A DNA stretch of 64,000 nt from Thalassobium sp. (GTDB lineage: Bacteria > Pseudomonadota > Gammaproteobacteria > Pseudomonadales > Oceanobacteraceae). The stretch is from the NCBI GenBank assembly GCA_002733205.1, contig NVUW01000001.1, positions 1 through 64,000 of the forward strand. The letters run 5' to 3'. A program made the translations under genes and the position numbers. Below the pieces are notes generated by a model. The model made no database searches. It was not told the origin of the DNA and saw only the letters and a list, made by a program, of their open reading frames with translations. Numbering within the stretch: position 1 is the first letter of the stretch; each line of letters starts with the position of its first letter. Below, piece after piece: positions 8,188 to 17,314 of the stretch.

Positions 8188-8975
8188 TATTTGGTCTCCT
8201 GCTGTGCTGAAGAAGGCGCGGCGACAGGTACTTTAATCAGATCGGGTGCCGCCTGTTCACGGGCAATACGGATGCCGGCCATCAGCTTGCTTTTGAATGA
8301 TGCATCCAGTGCTTCCCACTGGTTAGACGTAGTGTTCCACACGCCCAGTTCCTGACCATTCAGTGACTGATACATCAGCGAGATACGACCTACGCGCAGG
8401 AAATCCACTTCACGGCTCTGGCCATTAGTATCCAGCGTGCCACGGTACGATTCGATGGTACGGCCGTAATCCACTTCAGCCTGATACGCCTCAGTAACTT
8501 TGCGGTATTTTTCCGCAACGGTTACATCAGAACGGCCCATCATATTTTTCAGGTTGGCAACGCGCTTGCTGCGCTCTTCGGCCAGGAAAGGCACATCGGC
8601 AGCCACAAACTGATCGATGGCATCAATCATGCGCAGCATCAGCGGCGTGATCTGACGCTCAACCAGGGTAACGTTCTTAATACTGGCTTCAATGCTGGCC
8701 AGCTCATCCTGCTGAGCTTTCAGCTGCTTATTAAGTTGTGTTACGTAAACATTCAGGCCGTCAATCTCTTTGACCAGACCACGGTATTCACGCTCCGAGG
8801 CGCGGATACTGTTATCAACAGAATCAATTTTCTGCTGTGATTGTTGTGCTTTGTTGGCGCGATTAACGCCCTGATCCAGAGCACCGTCTACCGTGGCGGC
8901 AGAAGCACCCATTACCACGCCTGCGCTGAGCATGGCGGCCGCCAGAAGGTTGCGAGTTCGCAGTTGCATCGGCAT
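8187..8975 (-). CDS. DUF3450 periplasmic coiled-coil protein of the TonB2-type operon
   Basis: About 262 residues: signal peptide (RNLLAAAMLSAGVVMGASAA), a coiled coil at roughly 30-100 (SIRASEREYRGLVKEIDGLN, then LKAQQDELASIEASIKNV), and a globular tail ending in a TSNQWEALDASFKSKLMAGI segment typical of DUF3450. I chose ATG 8975 over the upstream in-frame start at 9089 because that extension would run through the Pho-like promoter. It is the first gene of a six-gene operon and probably pairs with the coiled coil of the TtpC-like protein. Confidence 0.85.
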   Translation of the reverse strand: MPMQLRTRNLLAAAMLSAGVVMGASAATVDGALDQGVNRANKAQQSQQKIDSVDNSIRASEREYRGLVKEIDGLNVYVTQLNKQLKAQQDELASIEASIKNVTLVERQITPLMLRMIDAIDQFVAADVPFLAEERSKRVANLKNMMGRSDVTVAEKYRKVTEAYQAEVDYGRTIESYRGTLDTNGQSREVDFLRVGRISLMYQSLNGQELGVWNTTSNQWEALDASFKSKLMAGIRIAREQAAPDLIKVPVAAPSSAQQETK

Positions 8976-9055
8976 ATGTGTATTACCCGTTTTGTTCTCA
9001 ATTCGTCTGCGTGACGCAGACTCCCCAAATTCAGAGCGCAAGATACTGCAGTTCT

Positions 9056-9100
9056 GTGACAGTTCTATTACATGACAGAAAGACTGCATTTTTATGACAG
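9056..9100 (-). promoter_or_regulatory. Pho-box-like direct repeats upstream of the DUF3450/ExbB/TonB operon
   Basis: On the minus strand, two perfect CTGTCAT half-sites (9100-9094 and 9078-9072) are spaced 22 bases start to start, exactly two 11-base PhoB repeat units. The middle unit, ATGCAGT, is weak. A third half-site, CTGTCAC, lies at 9062-9056 but out of phase (16 bases). The E. coli Pho box is tandem CTGTCAT with four-base spacers. Regulation by PhoB is inferred. Confidence 0.55.
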
Positions 9101-9190
9101 CGCCCCATTAAGAGACGAACGCTGTGTGACCGGAAACCACAACGGAATGACGAAGGGCTGTCAGAGAAGATTTAATTCGTAAATAAAAAA

Positions 9191-9214
9191 AACGGCGCCC
9201 GAAGGCGCCGTTTT
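9191..9214 (-). terminator. Terminator of the receptor/lipoprotein unit
   Basis: AACGGCGCC pairs with GGCGCCGTT around a CGAA/TTCG tetraloop. On the minus strand a run of eight T follows. It lies 15 bases past the lipoprotein stop, so the receptor and lipoprotein are terminated before the DUF3450 operon, which has its own promoter region. Confidence 0.9.
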
Positions 9215-9229
9215 AACCTGAAACTGAAA

Positions 9230-10636
9230 TCAGTTATTCAGGCTTGGTACAGTGTTTGGCAGAGTCCAGCCAGACCACCATGCGGTAGCAGCATCCGGAT
9301 CAACAGCACCGATGTAGTCGGTTGCTTCGAAGAAGCTGTCGTTGCCAGTACCAACAGCTGTTGGCTTAATGGAGTTAACAGTAGAGTTAGAGCTGTACGC
9401 CAGTTTGCTGTCGAAGCTGATGGTCAGATCAGACGCAATAGTACCGGTTACAGTTGGAGAGTTCTTCGTTTTCAGAACGTTGGCTGCAGTACAGTCAGAC
9501 TCCACCTGAGTGAAGGTAGCTACCACGTCATCCGCTTCGGCACAGTTTTTGTCCCAATTAGCTACTACAGTATTTACAAACTCAACGTTCACCTTACCAC
9601 GCAGCTTCAGACCTGGCTGATAACCAATCTTGGTCATTTCACCCTTAACTTCAACTTCATAGGTATCGTTGTTGTTCAGTGGACCACCAACGACTGTGAA
9701 GTTGGCCAGAGCAGCTCTAGTTTGCGATACAGCATCCGCACCACTGGAGTTTGCCTCAACACCGCGAGGATCGTTAGAACCACTTGGCTTATCTTTAGAC
9801 TGATCTTTAACAATCAGTACATACTGCATGTTACCCTGATAACCTTCATCGAAGTCGATGTCATCATCGTCGTTACCGGTCAGAACAGCATGCTTCAGGT
9901 TAACGTTGCCACCAAACCACTCAATGCCATCATCCAGGTTATTGTGGATCTGGATGTATTCCAGAGTGGTACCAGAACCAACACCCTGCAGAGTCAGACC
10001 GTTGATTTCGTTATTAGGACCGGCTACACGGCCAGCTTCAGCAATACGAACATACTTAATCACACCGCTGTTATCGGCAGTATCGTTACCACCGAATTTA
10101 CCAATACCAGTACCGCCTTCACCGTCAACGTTACAAACTGTTCCGTTACCGAAACAAGCGTTGGTATTACCTGCACCATACTGAGGAGCGAAGCCCTGTA
10201 CAACAACACCACCCCATTCGCCCTGACCATCAAAATCATCATCCTGAATAGAGCTGAAAGTGATTGGCGCAGCAGCAGTACCTTCTGCCATGATTTTTGA
10301 ACCACGGGTAACCAGCAGAGCACCAGTGTTAAACGCTTTAACGTGAACACCTGGTTTAATGGTCAGAGTCACACCAGCAGCTTTAGCAGCTGCAACGGCA
10401 GCAGCATCAGCCAGTTCAACGTTACCTGCACCGATGGTTACAAAACCATTTAAACGCCACTCTTTATCGGCAGTCAGGGTTACGTCTTCAGTAATCTGGC
10501 CTTCCAGAGTACAAACGTTTTCCACACAAGAAACACCAGAAACGTTTTTCTTGCTGCTGTTGTTGTCATCACCACCACAGCCAACCAGTGCTGCAGAAAT
10601 TACGGCCAGAGCCAGGTAGTTCTTTTTCAGTTCCAT
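9230..10636 (-). CDS. Parallel beta-helix surface lipoprotein paired with the TonB receptor
   Basis: 468 residues. The signal peptide ends in a lipobox (ISAALVGC, cysteine at 20), followed by a GGDDNNSS linker. The body has repeats of a right-handed beta-helix: TIKPGVHVKAFNTGALLVTRG, then GTAAAPITFSSI, GGVVVQG, IKYVRIAEAG, LEYIQIHNNLDDGIEWFGGN and LKHAVLTGNDDDDIDFDEG. Acidic loops suggest calcium or substrate binding. It lies 98 bases after the TonB-dependent receptor, whose terminator it shares. A surface-exposed substrate-binding partner of the receptor is the simplest role; the ligand is unknown. Confidence 0.82.
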   Translation of the reverse strand: MELKKNYLALAVISAALVGCGGDDNNSSKKNVSGVSCVENVCTLEGQITEDVTLTADKEWRLNGFVTIGAGNVELADAAAVAAAKAAGVTLTIKPGVHVKAFNTGALLVTRGSKIMAEGTAAAPITFSSIQDDDFDGQGEWGGVVVQGFAPQYGAGNTNACFGNGTVCNVDGEGGTGIGKFGGNDTADNSGVIKYVRIAEAGRVAGPNNEINGLTLQGVGSGTTLEYIQIHNNLDDGIEWFGGNVNLKHAVLTGNDDDDIDFDEGYQGNMQYVLIVKDQSKDKPSGSNDPRGVEANSSGADAVSQTRAALANFTVVGGPLNNNDTYEVEVKGEMTKIGYQPGLKLRGKVNVEFVNTVVANWDKNCAEADDVVATFTQVESDCTAANVLKTKNSPTVTGTIASDLTISFDSKLAYSSNSTVNSIKPTAVGTGNDSFFEATDYIGAVDPDAATAWWSGWTLPNTVPSLNN

Positions 10637-10734
10637 TTAATATTTCCTCAGAGAGTTTATCAAAAGCCGACTCGTATTCTGAGCCGGCTTTATGACACTT
10701 AAATGACAATTAATAAGTAATTTTTACGATTCAA

Positions 10735-13713
10735 TTAAAAACTGTATTCAACGCTGGCGCTGATATTTGCACCATCGAAATAGCTTTCAATTTCCTTACC
10801 ATCACGACTGAAAATCACTTTTTCGTCGGTAATATTATTAGCCTTAGCTTTTACCATAAGATTTTCTGTCGCATCGTATTGATAGACGATATCAACGCTA
10901 TAACGCCCTTCTTCAACTTCAGGTTCCAGTGCACGAGAAGTTTTATAGATACGATCGTCAAAATAATTCACCAGAAAGGTAATATTCTGACCAGATGGCA
11001 AATGATCAAAGCCTAATTGAATATTGGCCAGATATTCCGACTGTCCCTGAAGCTTACGACTGCTTTTACCTTCAAATCGGGCAGTGTCCTCACTCAGATT
11101 AACCGTCGCATCCAGAAAGGTCAGATTACCGGAGACAAAACCTGACCAGGCATCACCATCCAGAGTGTTTTTCCGGAAATCAAACTCAATACCCTGTACT
11201 GTCGCTGAATCTTCGTTACGGAAGGTTGAACCATCGGAAGCAGACCCTGAACCATCCGGAATACTGCGCTCAATCGGATCAGCAATATCCTTACTGAACA
11301 ACGCTACAGAAACACTTTCTTCTTCACTGAAGTAATATTCACCACGAAGGTCAATATTGGTAATTTTTGAGATCTGAAGATTCGGGTTACCGAAAATTTG
11401 CTCATCGGTTTCCGGATCGTACTGTACAGAACGCGAACGCTCTGTCAGGCCTGGGCGGGATAACGTCTGACTGACACCAAAGCGAACCTGTGTTTCTTCA
11501 TTTGCCTGCCAGCTGACAGAAACAACCGGAAGAACCTCATTCGCACTCAGGGTATCATCCGCAACACTGCTGTTTGGATAGCTGAGAGTCTGCTCAGAAT
11601 CTTCCAGACGGGCACCCGCCAGAATTTTCACATCCGTCAAATCCAGCTCAGCAGAGCCATAATAAGCGAACATATCATCGCTCGCTTCATAGCTGTCCGT
11701 TGGCGAAGTACGCACCTGAATGCGTGCATTTCCACTATCGAAATTATCATCCGTGAGGATATTTTCAATGTTCTGAGTGACATCAAGGGTCGAGGTTGAC
11801 GGTATTTCAAAACCGATACGCACCAGGTCGACGGTACGGTCTTTAGTTGACATCAGCATACCGGCTTTCAGCTTCATACCAATGGTATCGGTAATCATCT
11901 GATCGAAGGTGTAATCCAGACCAAATTCAAACGCATCTTCGGTTAATTCTGCATAGCGACGCTCAATCGTCGAAGGAATCAGATTACCGTTAATGTACTG
12001 ATACGTACGGCGATCCGGCTCATCACGACTTGTCTGAGAGTAGCCCAGGCGCCAGTTTAACTGGTTGGTGCCATCGACAAAGAAGTGCTCACCTGAAAAT
12101 TGCTGTGACAGAAACTGACGCTCCACCCACTGCAGGGTATATTCTTTGGTTTGCTGATTATCATCTGCGTCATATACAGAGGAGGTACGAACAGTATCAT
12201 CGGTTTTACGCAGTAAAATCGATTTACTGTTCAGTTTATGGTTTTCATTTTCAAAGCCGGCAACAAAATAGCCTGTAGCATCAATTTTGCGTTTACTACG
12301 CTCATAGGTACCAGAAATATTCTGATCGTCGGTTTTCGCATCATGACGGGCTTCTGTTTTATCGTTGTACTGAACAGCACCGTAAAAACCAACATCGCCG
12401 GCATCTTTGCTGATTAAATCACCAAAGGCGTAAGAAAACCCGCGCTCGGGTTTTGCCTGAATCTGATCTACACGGTAATTATTATCGAATGATTTACCCA
12501 GAGCCGCAGCTTCTGAAGGCAGAGTACAGCCAGCAAAATTACAGTAATTAATAGCGTCATTACCGCCATTGGTTGCACTGTCCACCAGCGATGGCAGATC
12601 ACGACTACCATCATCCATACCGGTAAAATCGGTGTCACTGCCTTCATAGCCATTAACGTCACTGAAGGTTGTACGGGTGTTAAGGCCACCATTGATTTTT
12701 ATTTTATTAACCGGGCCATCCGGAAGACCTTTGGTGGTCATCATGATAGCACCACCAGTAGTATCACCTGGCAGATCTGGTGTATAACTTTTCTGAATAT
12801 TAATACCACCCAGCACGCTGGCAGGGAACAAATCCAACGGCACATCGCGACGCATAGGGTCGGTACTTGGCATCAGACTGCCGTTCAGCGTGGAGGAGAT
12901 ATAACGTCCCTGAAGACCACGCACAACGGCGAACTGACCACCCACCAACGATACACCTGCAACCCGCTTCAACGCAGAAGCTGCAGATGAATCACCAAAA
13001 CGAGCCATCTGCTCAGAACCAATAGCATCCAGAACTGCTGAAGAATCACGTTCCTGCGCGGTTGCGGTAGACGGAATGTAAGAACCAACGGCGACAACTT
13101 CTTCAATCACGCCATTACCGGACATGCTCATAGTCATATTGACGCCGGTATTGACGTTGGACATCACGCGCACAGAGGCAATATCGCGCTTACCATAATT
13201 AGGGTGTGCAATATTCAGCGCATATTCGCCACGGGGTAATTCAAAACTGAAATAACCATCGGCATCGGTCATCATCGCCATCTCGGTACCGGCAACCGAA
13301 ATACGGGCACCGCTGACCGGACCACCGGTCTCATCGGACTGCAGATAACCAGAAAGCTGGCCAACAGCAGGCGCTTCTTCCTGGCCTGGTGTGAACACAT
13401 TAACTTCCGGCATTGGCTCACCGCCAACCAGCTCAACCTGAACTTCGGCATTCTGGCTGCTGCCTGCGGTGGAAAAATCGAACTCGCCTAACCATTCACC
13501 GTATTTGGACAACTCAACTTTATGATTGCCTTTTTCAATATCGAATACGACAAATCCAGAAGCTCCGACCAGTTTTTTCTGTCCGTCAATGCTGACCGCC
13601 AGGTCACGCACAGCGCTGCCATCTTCGGTGATATATAAAACGGCTTCACCAGCCATCAGCTGAGAAACGAATAAAGACGATGCTGCGGCAAGCAACACAC
13701 GAGTTGGTTTCAT
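10735..13713 (-). CDS. TonB-dependent outer-membrane receptor with N-terminal CarboxypepD-like domain
   Basis: 992 residues from ATG 13713, chosen because GGGGG lies just upstream and a signal peptide (RVLLAAASSLFVSQLMA) follows. The order is a PEGA-like domain (25-105), a carboxypeptidase-regulatory-like beta sandwich (about 120-200, GYLQSDETGGPVSGARISVA, DADGYFSFELPRGEYAL), a plug (about 230-350, VVRGLQGRYISSTLNG, DLPGDTTGGAIMMTT) and a 22-strand-type barrel ending in phenylalanine (ISASVEYSF). The receptor would draw energy from the TonB complex encoded downstream. The Pho-like box at 13868-13885 suggests a phosphate-related substrate, which is inferred. Confidence 0.9.
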   Translation of the reverse strand: MKPTRVLLAAASSLFVSQLMAGEAVLYITEDGSAVRDLAVSIDGQKKLVGASGFVVFDIEKGNHKVELSKYGEWLGEFDFSTAGSSQNAEVQVELVGGEPMPEVNVFTPGQEEAPAVGQLSGYLQSDETGGPVSGARISVAGTEMAMMTDADGYFSFELPRGEYALNIAHPNYGKRDIASVRVMSNVNTGVNMTMSMSGNGVIEEVVAVGSYIPSTATAQERDSSAVLDAIGSEQMARFGDSSAASALKRVAGVSLVGGQFAVVRGLQGRYISSTLNGSLMPSTDPMRRDVPLDLFPASVLGGINIQKSYTPDLPGDTTGGAIMMTTKGLPDGPVNKIKINGGLNTRTTFSDVNGYEGSDTDFTGMDDGSRDLPSLVDSATNGGNDAINYCNFAGCTLPSEAAALGKSFDNNYRVDQIQAKPERGFSYAFGDLISKDAGDVGFYGAVQYNDKTEARHDAKTDDQNISGTYERSKRKIDATGYFVAGFENENHKLNSKSILLRKTDDTVRTSSVYDADDNQQTKEYTLQWVERQFLSQQFSGEHFFVDGTNQLNWRLGYSQTSRDEPDRRTYQYINGNLIPSTIERRYAELTEDAFEFGLDYTFDQMITDTIGMKLKAGMLMSTKDRTVDLVRIGFEIPSTSTLDVTQNIENILTDDNFDSGNARIQVRTSPTDSYEASDDMFAYYGSAELDLTDVKILAGARLEDSEQTLSYPNSSVADDTLSANEVLPVVSVSWQANEETQVRFGVSQTLSRPGLTERSRSVQYDPETDEQIFGNPNLQISKITNIDLRGEYYFSEEESVSVALFSKDIADPIERSIPDGSGSASDGSTFRNEDSATVQGIEFDFRKNTLDGDAWSGFVSGNLTFLDATVNLSEDTARFEGKSSRKLQGQSEYLANIQLGFDHLPSGQNITFLVNYFDDRIYKTSRALEPEVEEGRYSVDIVYQYDATENLMVKAKANNITDEKVIFSRDGKEIESYFDGANISASVEYSF

Positions 13714-13831
13714 TGCGCCCCCTACGAGGAATACAGGAATTAACAGGCAGCGCTGTGAGCAAGAGACAGAATGGCCATTAAAAAGCCCGCCCTCTTCCAT
13801 GAGGTTGTTCTGACTCGGTCAAAATCAGCAG

Positions 13832-13885
13832 CCGCACCTTAAGTGCGGTGCAGTATGTTGCGGTTATATGACATTTCGATTACAA
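13832..13885 (-). promoter_or_regulatory. Pho-box-like site and hairpin upstream of the receptor gene
   Basis: On the minus strand TTGTAAT (13885-13879), a CGAA spacer and ATGTCAT (13874-13868) match a two-unit Pho box at 5/7 and 6/7 positions with the correct four-base spacer. A CATACT hexamer ten bases further on could be the -10 element. Downstream, CCGCAC and GTGCGG (13832-13848) form an inverted repeat in the leader. Confidence 0.5.
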
Positions 13886-14267
13886 AGCGCCGAAAGCCGG
13901 CTGAGGCAGGAGTCAGGTGGATTTAAGGCCGGGGAGAATTTGCATTAATAGTAAACGGCTGAATAAGCGGACCAGCGAAGCATCTGTTTTGTGATTACCG
14001 GCAACGGTATGCAGAATTTCGAGCGCACACGCACTGAGACCATGGGGATACCCTGTAGCGTCTAGTTTTCGTGGTGAGCCCGGCAATGAGTGGAATACGT
14101 TCAAGTTCCGCCGTCCAGAGAATGGTCGCCAGAAAACGCTAAACCAAGATCCATCAGCCGTTGCCGGGTGAGATGCTGTTGTGTCTGATGCAGGCGCAAC
14201 GCCTGTTTGAGGGCGTTGCTTAAACTGGAAGGGGCAAAAAAAATGGGAAGCTGAATATCGGCCCGCC
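13886..14267 (-). other. Gene-free stretch, possibly with decayed coding sequence
   Basis: No convincing intact gene is present. On the minus strand, near 14250-14125, one frame reads like protein (SSLSNALKQALRLHQTQQHL, then TRQRLMDLGLAFSGDHSLDGG) before a stop. Another frame continues with GYPHGLSACALEILHTVAGN and RLFSRLLLMQILPGL to 13913. This could be a frameshifted remnant, but no family is recognised and chance cannot be excluded. Confidence 0.25.
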
Positions 14268-15245
14268 TTACGGTTTACGCTCTTCGTTACGCAGCAGTTT
14301 GGCAAAGGCGGTAATCTGTTCTTCTGTTGTGGGCAGAGAATCCAACACCCGCTCCAACCGCTGCGCTTCTTCCACCATAAAATCGATAAATACCCGCACT
14401 TTGCGCGGCAGATACTGACGTGATGGGTAGGCCAGCGATATCGGCTGCGGGCGTAAACGCCAGTCGGTGAATAACGGCACCAACTGGCCATTAAGAAACT
14501 GTTCACCCGCCAGCAGGTAATGCACATCACCGATGCCTGCGCCCTGCACCATGCTACCCAGAGCCGCAACCACCGAATTTGTTGAAATTGTCGGCTCAAC
14601 TTTTACTTCCACAACCTCGCCAGTTTCGTTGTGGGTAAGTTCGTAAGTTTGCGGCTGGCTGCCTTCCCCTATTTTGACGCAGCGCATCTGCACCAAATCG
14701 TGCGGATGCAACGGTCTGCCGACGCGCGCCAGATACGAAGGCGCGGCACAGAGTACAGAATCAGACTCCGCCAGTGTGCGGGCGATCAGCGAAGAATCGG
14801 GCAGATCACCCAGATATACCCCAAGATCAAAGCCTTCCTGAATCAGGTTGACCGGACGGTCGGTATGAATCACTTCCAGCCGCACATCCGGATACTGAGC
14901 CTGATAGCGGGCAAAATAGTGCCCCATAACGCCACTGCCAGCCATCATGGGTACCGCTATGCGCAACAGCCCCTGCGGGTTACCTTCACGGTCCGAAATC
15001 ATCTCGTGGGCTTCGATGATCTCATGCACCAGATGGCGACAACGGCTGTAATAGGCGCTGCCAACCTCGGTCATACTCAGCTGGCGCGTCGTGCGCTGCA
15101 GCAAGCGCGCACCGAGACTGGCTTCCAGGTCGGCGACCATACGACTGACGCGCGATTTGGGCATTCCCAGCGCCTTGCCAGCCGCGGTAAAGCTGCCTTC
15201 ATCCACCACCCGGATAAAGACAGTCAGTTGATTCAGATCCAGCAT
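14268..15245 (-). CDS. LysR-family transcriptional regulator
   Basis: 325 residues. The N-terminal winged helix-turn-helix (residues 1-60) reads MLDLNQLTVFIRVVDEGSF, then KALGMPKSRVSRMVADLEAS, with a serine-rich recognition helix. A LysR substrate-binding domain covers about 90-300 (EGFDLGVYLGDLPDSSLIAR). It resembles the CrgA/DsdC-type subgroup with SRVSRMVADLEASLGARLLQRTTR. It is divergent from the leucine-rich-repeat lipoprotein gene at 15419, which might be its target. The effector is unknown. Confidence 0.88.
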   Translation of the reverse strand: MLDLNQLTVFIRVVDEGSFTAAGKALGMPKSRVSRMVADLEASLGARLLQRTTRQLSMTEVGSAYYSRCRHLVHEIIEAHEMISDREGNPQGLLRIAVPMMAGSGVMGHYFARYQAQYPDVRLEVIHTDRPVNLIQEGFDLGVYLGDLPDSSLIARTLAESDSVLCAAPSYLARVGRPLHPHDLVQMRCVKIGEGSQPQTYELTHNETGEVVEVKVEPTISTNSVVAALGSMVQGAGIGDVHYLLAGEQFLNGQLVPLFTDWRLRPQPISLAYPSRQYLPRKVRVFIDFMVEEAQRLERVLDSLPTTEEQITAFAKLLRNEERKP

Positions 15246-15418
15246 GTGGATATTACGCTCCCTTTACATCAAACCCTGGCTCTCAAACCACTAAGCCGGA
15301 TAATTTTACTTACAGATCAATGAGTTACAAAACCGACTGTTTTTCGTACGAATCTAGAGTGTCTCTGGTCACTGTGGTACGATGGTATCCATTAAAAAAA
15401 TAATAAAACAGGCTTACC

Positions 15419-16054
15419 ATGAATACGTCCTGGACCCGATCAGCACTGGCTGCAACTCTCAGCACCTTACTCGCCGCATGTAATGGCGGTGGTGGTAACA
15501 GCAGCAACAACGGCACCGATTCAAACACACCTGACACAAATAAGCAGCCGTCGACTGTCGCCCTGACTCCGGTAGATTTCAATCGTCTGGCTGACAGTGC
15601 CCTGCACAGCTGCATTGCAGATACAGGCATTGAATATCAGGAACAGCTGCAAATGCTGGAGTGTCCACACCTGACGATCAGCTCATTGGCAGGACTTGAG
15701 CAGTTCACCGAACTGCGGGTACTTAACCTGACCAATAATCAGCTGCAATCCATAGAAGAACTGCAAAAACTGAATAAACTGGCTTGGCTCGACATCAGCC
15801 ATAATCAGTTAAACACTATCAATTCTCTGAGTAATCTGACGCAACTGACTAGCCTGCAAGCGAGTTATAATCAACTGAATTCTATCGATACGTTACAACT
15901 CACCAAGCTGAGCAAGCTGTACATTAATGACAACCAACTAAGTAGCCTGGAATTTATTAATACACTACCGGCTCTTAAGCACCTGACAGCCGATAATAAT
16001 CCTTCCTCGGTACCTGGATCGATACCCGGCACATTAGAAACCTTTAGTATCTGA
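15419..16054 (+). CDS. Leucine-rich-repeat lipoprotein
   Basis: 211 residues with a lipobox (LSTLLAAC, cysteine at 21) and a GGGGNSSNNG linker. From about residue 80 there are four to five internalin-like repeats of about 21 residues: LRVLNLTNNQLQSIEELQKL, LAWLDISHNQLNTINSLSNL, LTSLQASYNQLNSIDTLQ, LSKLYINDNQLSSLEFINTL. Two cysteines precede the repeats as a likely cap. It should be an outer-membrane-anchored protein-binding module. It has its own terminator and faces the lectin operon across it. Confidence 0.85.
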   Translation: MNTSWTRSALAATLSTLLAACNGGGGNSSNNGTDSNTPDTNKQPSTVALTPVDFNRLADSALHSCIADTGIEYQEQLQMLECPHLTISSLAGLEQFTELRVLNLTNNQLQSIEELQKLNKLAWLDISHNQLNTINSLSNLTQLTSLQASYNQLNSIDTLQLTKLSKLYINDNQLSSLEFINTLPALKHLTADNNPSSVPGSIPGTLETFSI

Positions 16055-16070
16055 CATATCGTTGTAAATA

Positions 16071-16097
16071 AAAAAACCTGCTAACGCAGGTTTTTTT
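16071..16097. terminator. Bidirectional terminator between the LRR lipoprotein and the lectin operon
   Basis: CCTGC and GCAGG pair around TAAC, flanked by six A and seven T, so it can stop transcription from both sides. It lies 16 bases after the LRR lipoprotein and 27 bases after the end of the lectin operon. Confidence 0.9.
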
Positions 16098-16124
16098 ATA
16101 TGAGGAACAAGCTGCCGAAGCAGC

Positions 16125-17306
16125 TCAATTATTGTTATAAGTCTGAGACCAACTGGGCAGATTATTGACATTGCCATAGTTGGTGTTGCCGCCATATATA
16201 GGATTGTTCGGATGCCCGGGGAAATAGTTATTCGGATGATCCCCCTCCTGAGTCTTAGCAATCAAACCACCGTCACCGCCCATATTAAGCCAAAACCCGG
16301 GCGATGTAACATCAGGAGAAAAGCCCTGCACGGAGCTCCACTGTATAGATCGAGTTCCTACGCTGAAAAAGAATGCGTTAGAGTGTTCCAAATAGTTAGA
16401 TTGCACCGGAAATAGCTGGGCATGAGGGGACTGACCAATTAACGCGTCGGTATCAGGAACAATGAGATCCAGAATAGCGCCACCAAACCCACCACTGGTT
16501 CCTAAAAAATTCGTTGTTCGTTTATCCAGCCAACCAATGGTTCTGACGCCCCCGAGCTGTGCCTCCAAATACAGATCTCCTACAGTAATGCTCCCTAATT
16601 TAGCAGTAGCTGTAATGCTTGGGCGGATATAACCACTGATAACATCAATAATATTCCCCTGATAACCAAAAGACTCTTCAGCTCCCAGACGGAAACCAAC
16701 CAGTTTTCTTACCCCGGATGTCTCATCAAAGGCAAACTCAAAATAAGGGTTTTCCTGAATAAAAGGTAACAACTCATACTGTCCATTGCCTTTGTTACGC
16801 ACCTGCCCCATCGTCACGTCACGTAGCTTAACATCGACACCGCCATCGGGCTGAAAGCCGCCAGGAAAATCGAAGAAGCTCTTCTCACCACCGGTATTAT
16901 GAGTCAGAGAAGACGATAAATAGTTGTCGTCTGCCAACCCCACAGAACCGCAAGGCTTAGCTGTGCATGCCCAGTTGATATTATCGTTATAAGTCACCGG
17001 TAGTACGTTGTTATAACAAACCTTATCGCCACCAGCGCCACCAGTACAGTTGGTCCCTTCCGGACGCCAATAGCGACCTAATGAGATCTCTGCCACGTTG
17101 GCGTTGATTTCGATGCGTGCACCTATAGTCAAACGCAACATACTAAGATCGGCACCTCCTGGTTGTGAGACTACCTGATCGGTCACCTCAAAAATGGCCT
17201 GACCATAAGTCGAGGACATTTCTGATTCATCCATTGGTTGCATGCCAGACCATACAGAGGGACAAATCATCACGATTAACGCCGGCAGTTTTTTTATTAT
17301 TTTCAT
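16125..17306 (-). CDS. Exported protein of the lectin operon (sixth gene)
   Basis: 393 residues: a signal peptide (KLPALIVMICPSVWS) followed at once by GMQPMDESEMSSTYGQAIFE, a variant of the N-terminal motif shared by the operon partners. The body is rich in glycine, asparagine and beta-forming residues (GSITVGDLYLEAQLGGVRT), and the C-terminus is asparagine-rich (HPNNPIYGGNTNYGNVNN). Two cysteine pairs near 85-130 could make disulfides. It begins eight bases after gene five. No enzymatic motif is seen; a structural or surface role is inferred. The motif resembles that of DUF6160/FilA-type proteins, which needs checking. Confidence 0.75.
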   Translation of the reverse strand: MKIIKKLPALIVMICPSVWSGMQPMDESEMSSTYGQAIFEVTDQVVSQPGGADLSMLRLTIGARIEINANVAEISLGRYWRPEGTNCTGGAGGDKVCYNNVLPVTYNDNINWACTAKPCGSVGLADDNYLSSSLTHNTGGEKSFFDFPGGFQPDGGVDVKLRDVTMGQVRNKGNGQYELLPFIQENPYFEFAFDETSGVRKLVGFRLGAEESFGYQGNIIDVISGYIRPSITATAKLGSITVGDLYLEAQLGGVRTIGWLDKRTTNFLGTSGGFGGAILDLIVPDTDALIGQSPHAQLFPVQSNYLEHSNAFFFSVGTRSIQWSSVQGFSPDVTSPGFWLNMGGDGGLIAKTQEGDHPNNYFPGHPNNPIYGGNTNYGNVNNLPSWSQTYNNN

Positions 17307-17314
17307 AAGCTGGC

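Noticed and set aside
13913-14599. 228-residue minus-strand frame over the end of the LysR gene
   Set aside because: It overlaps the well-supported LysR gene in a different frame; only its last part is discussed as a possible remnant.
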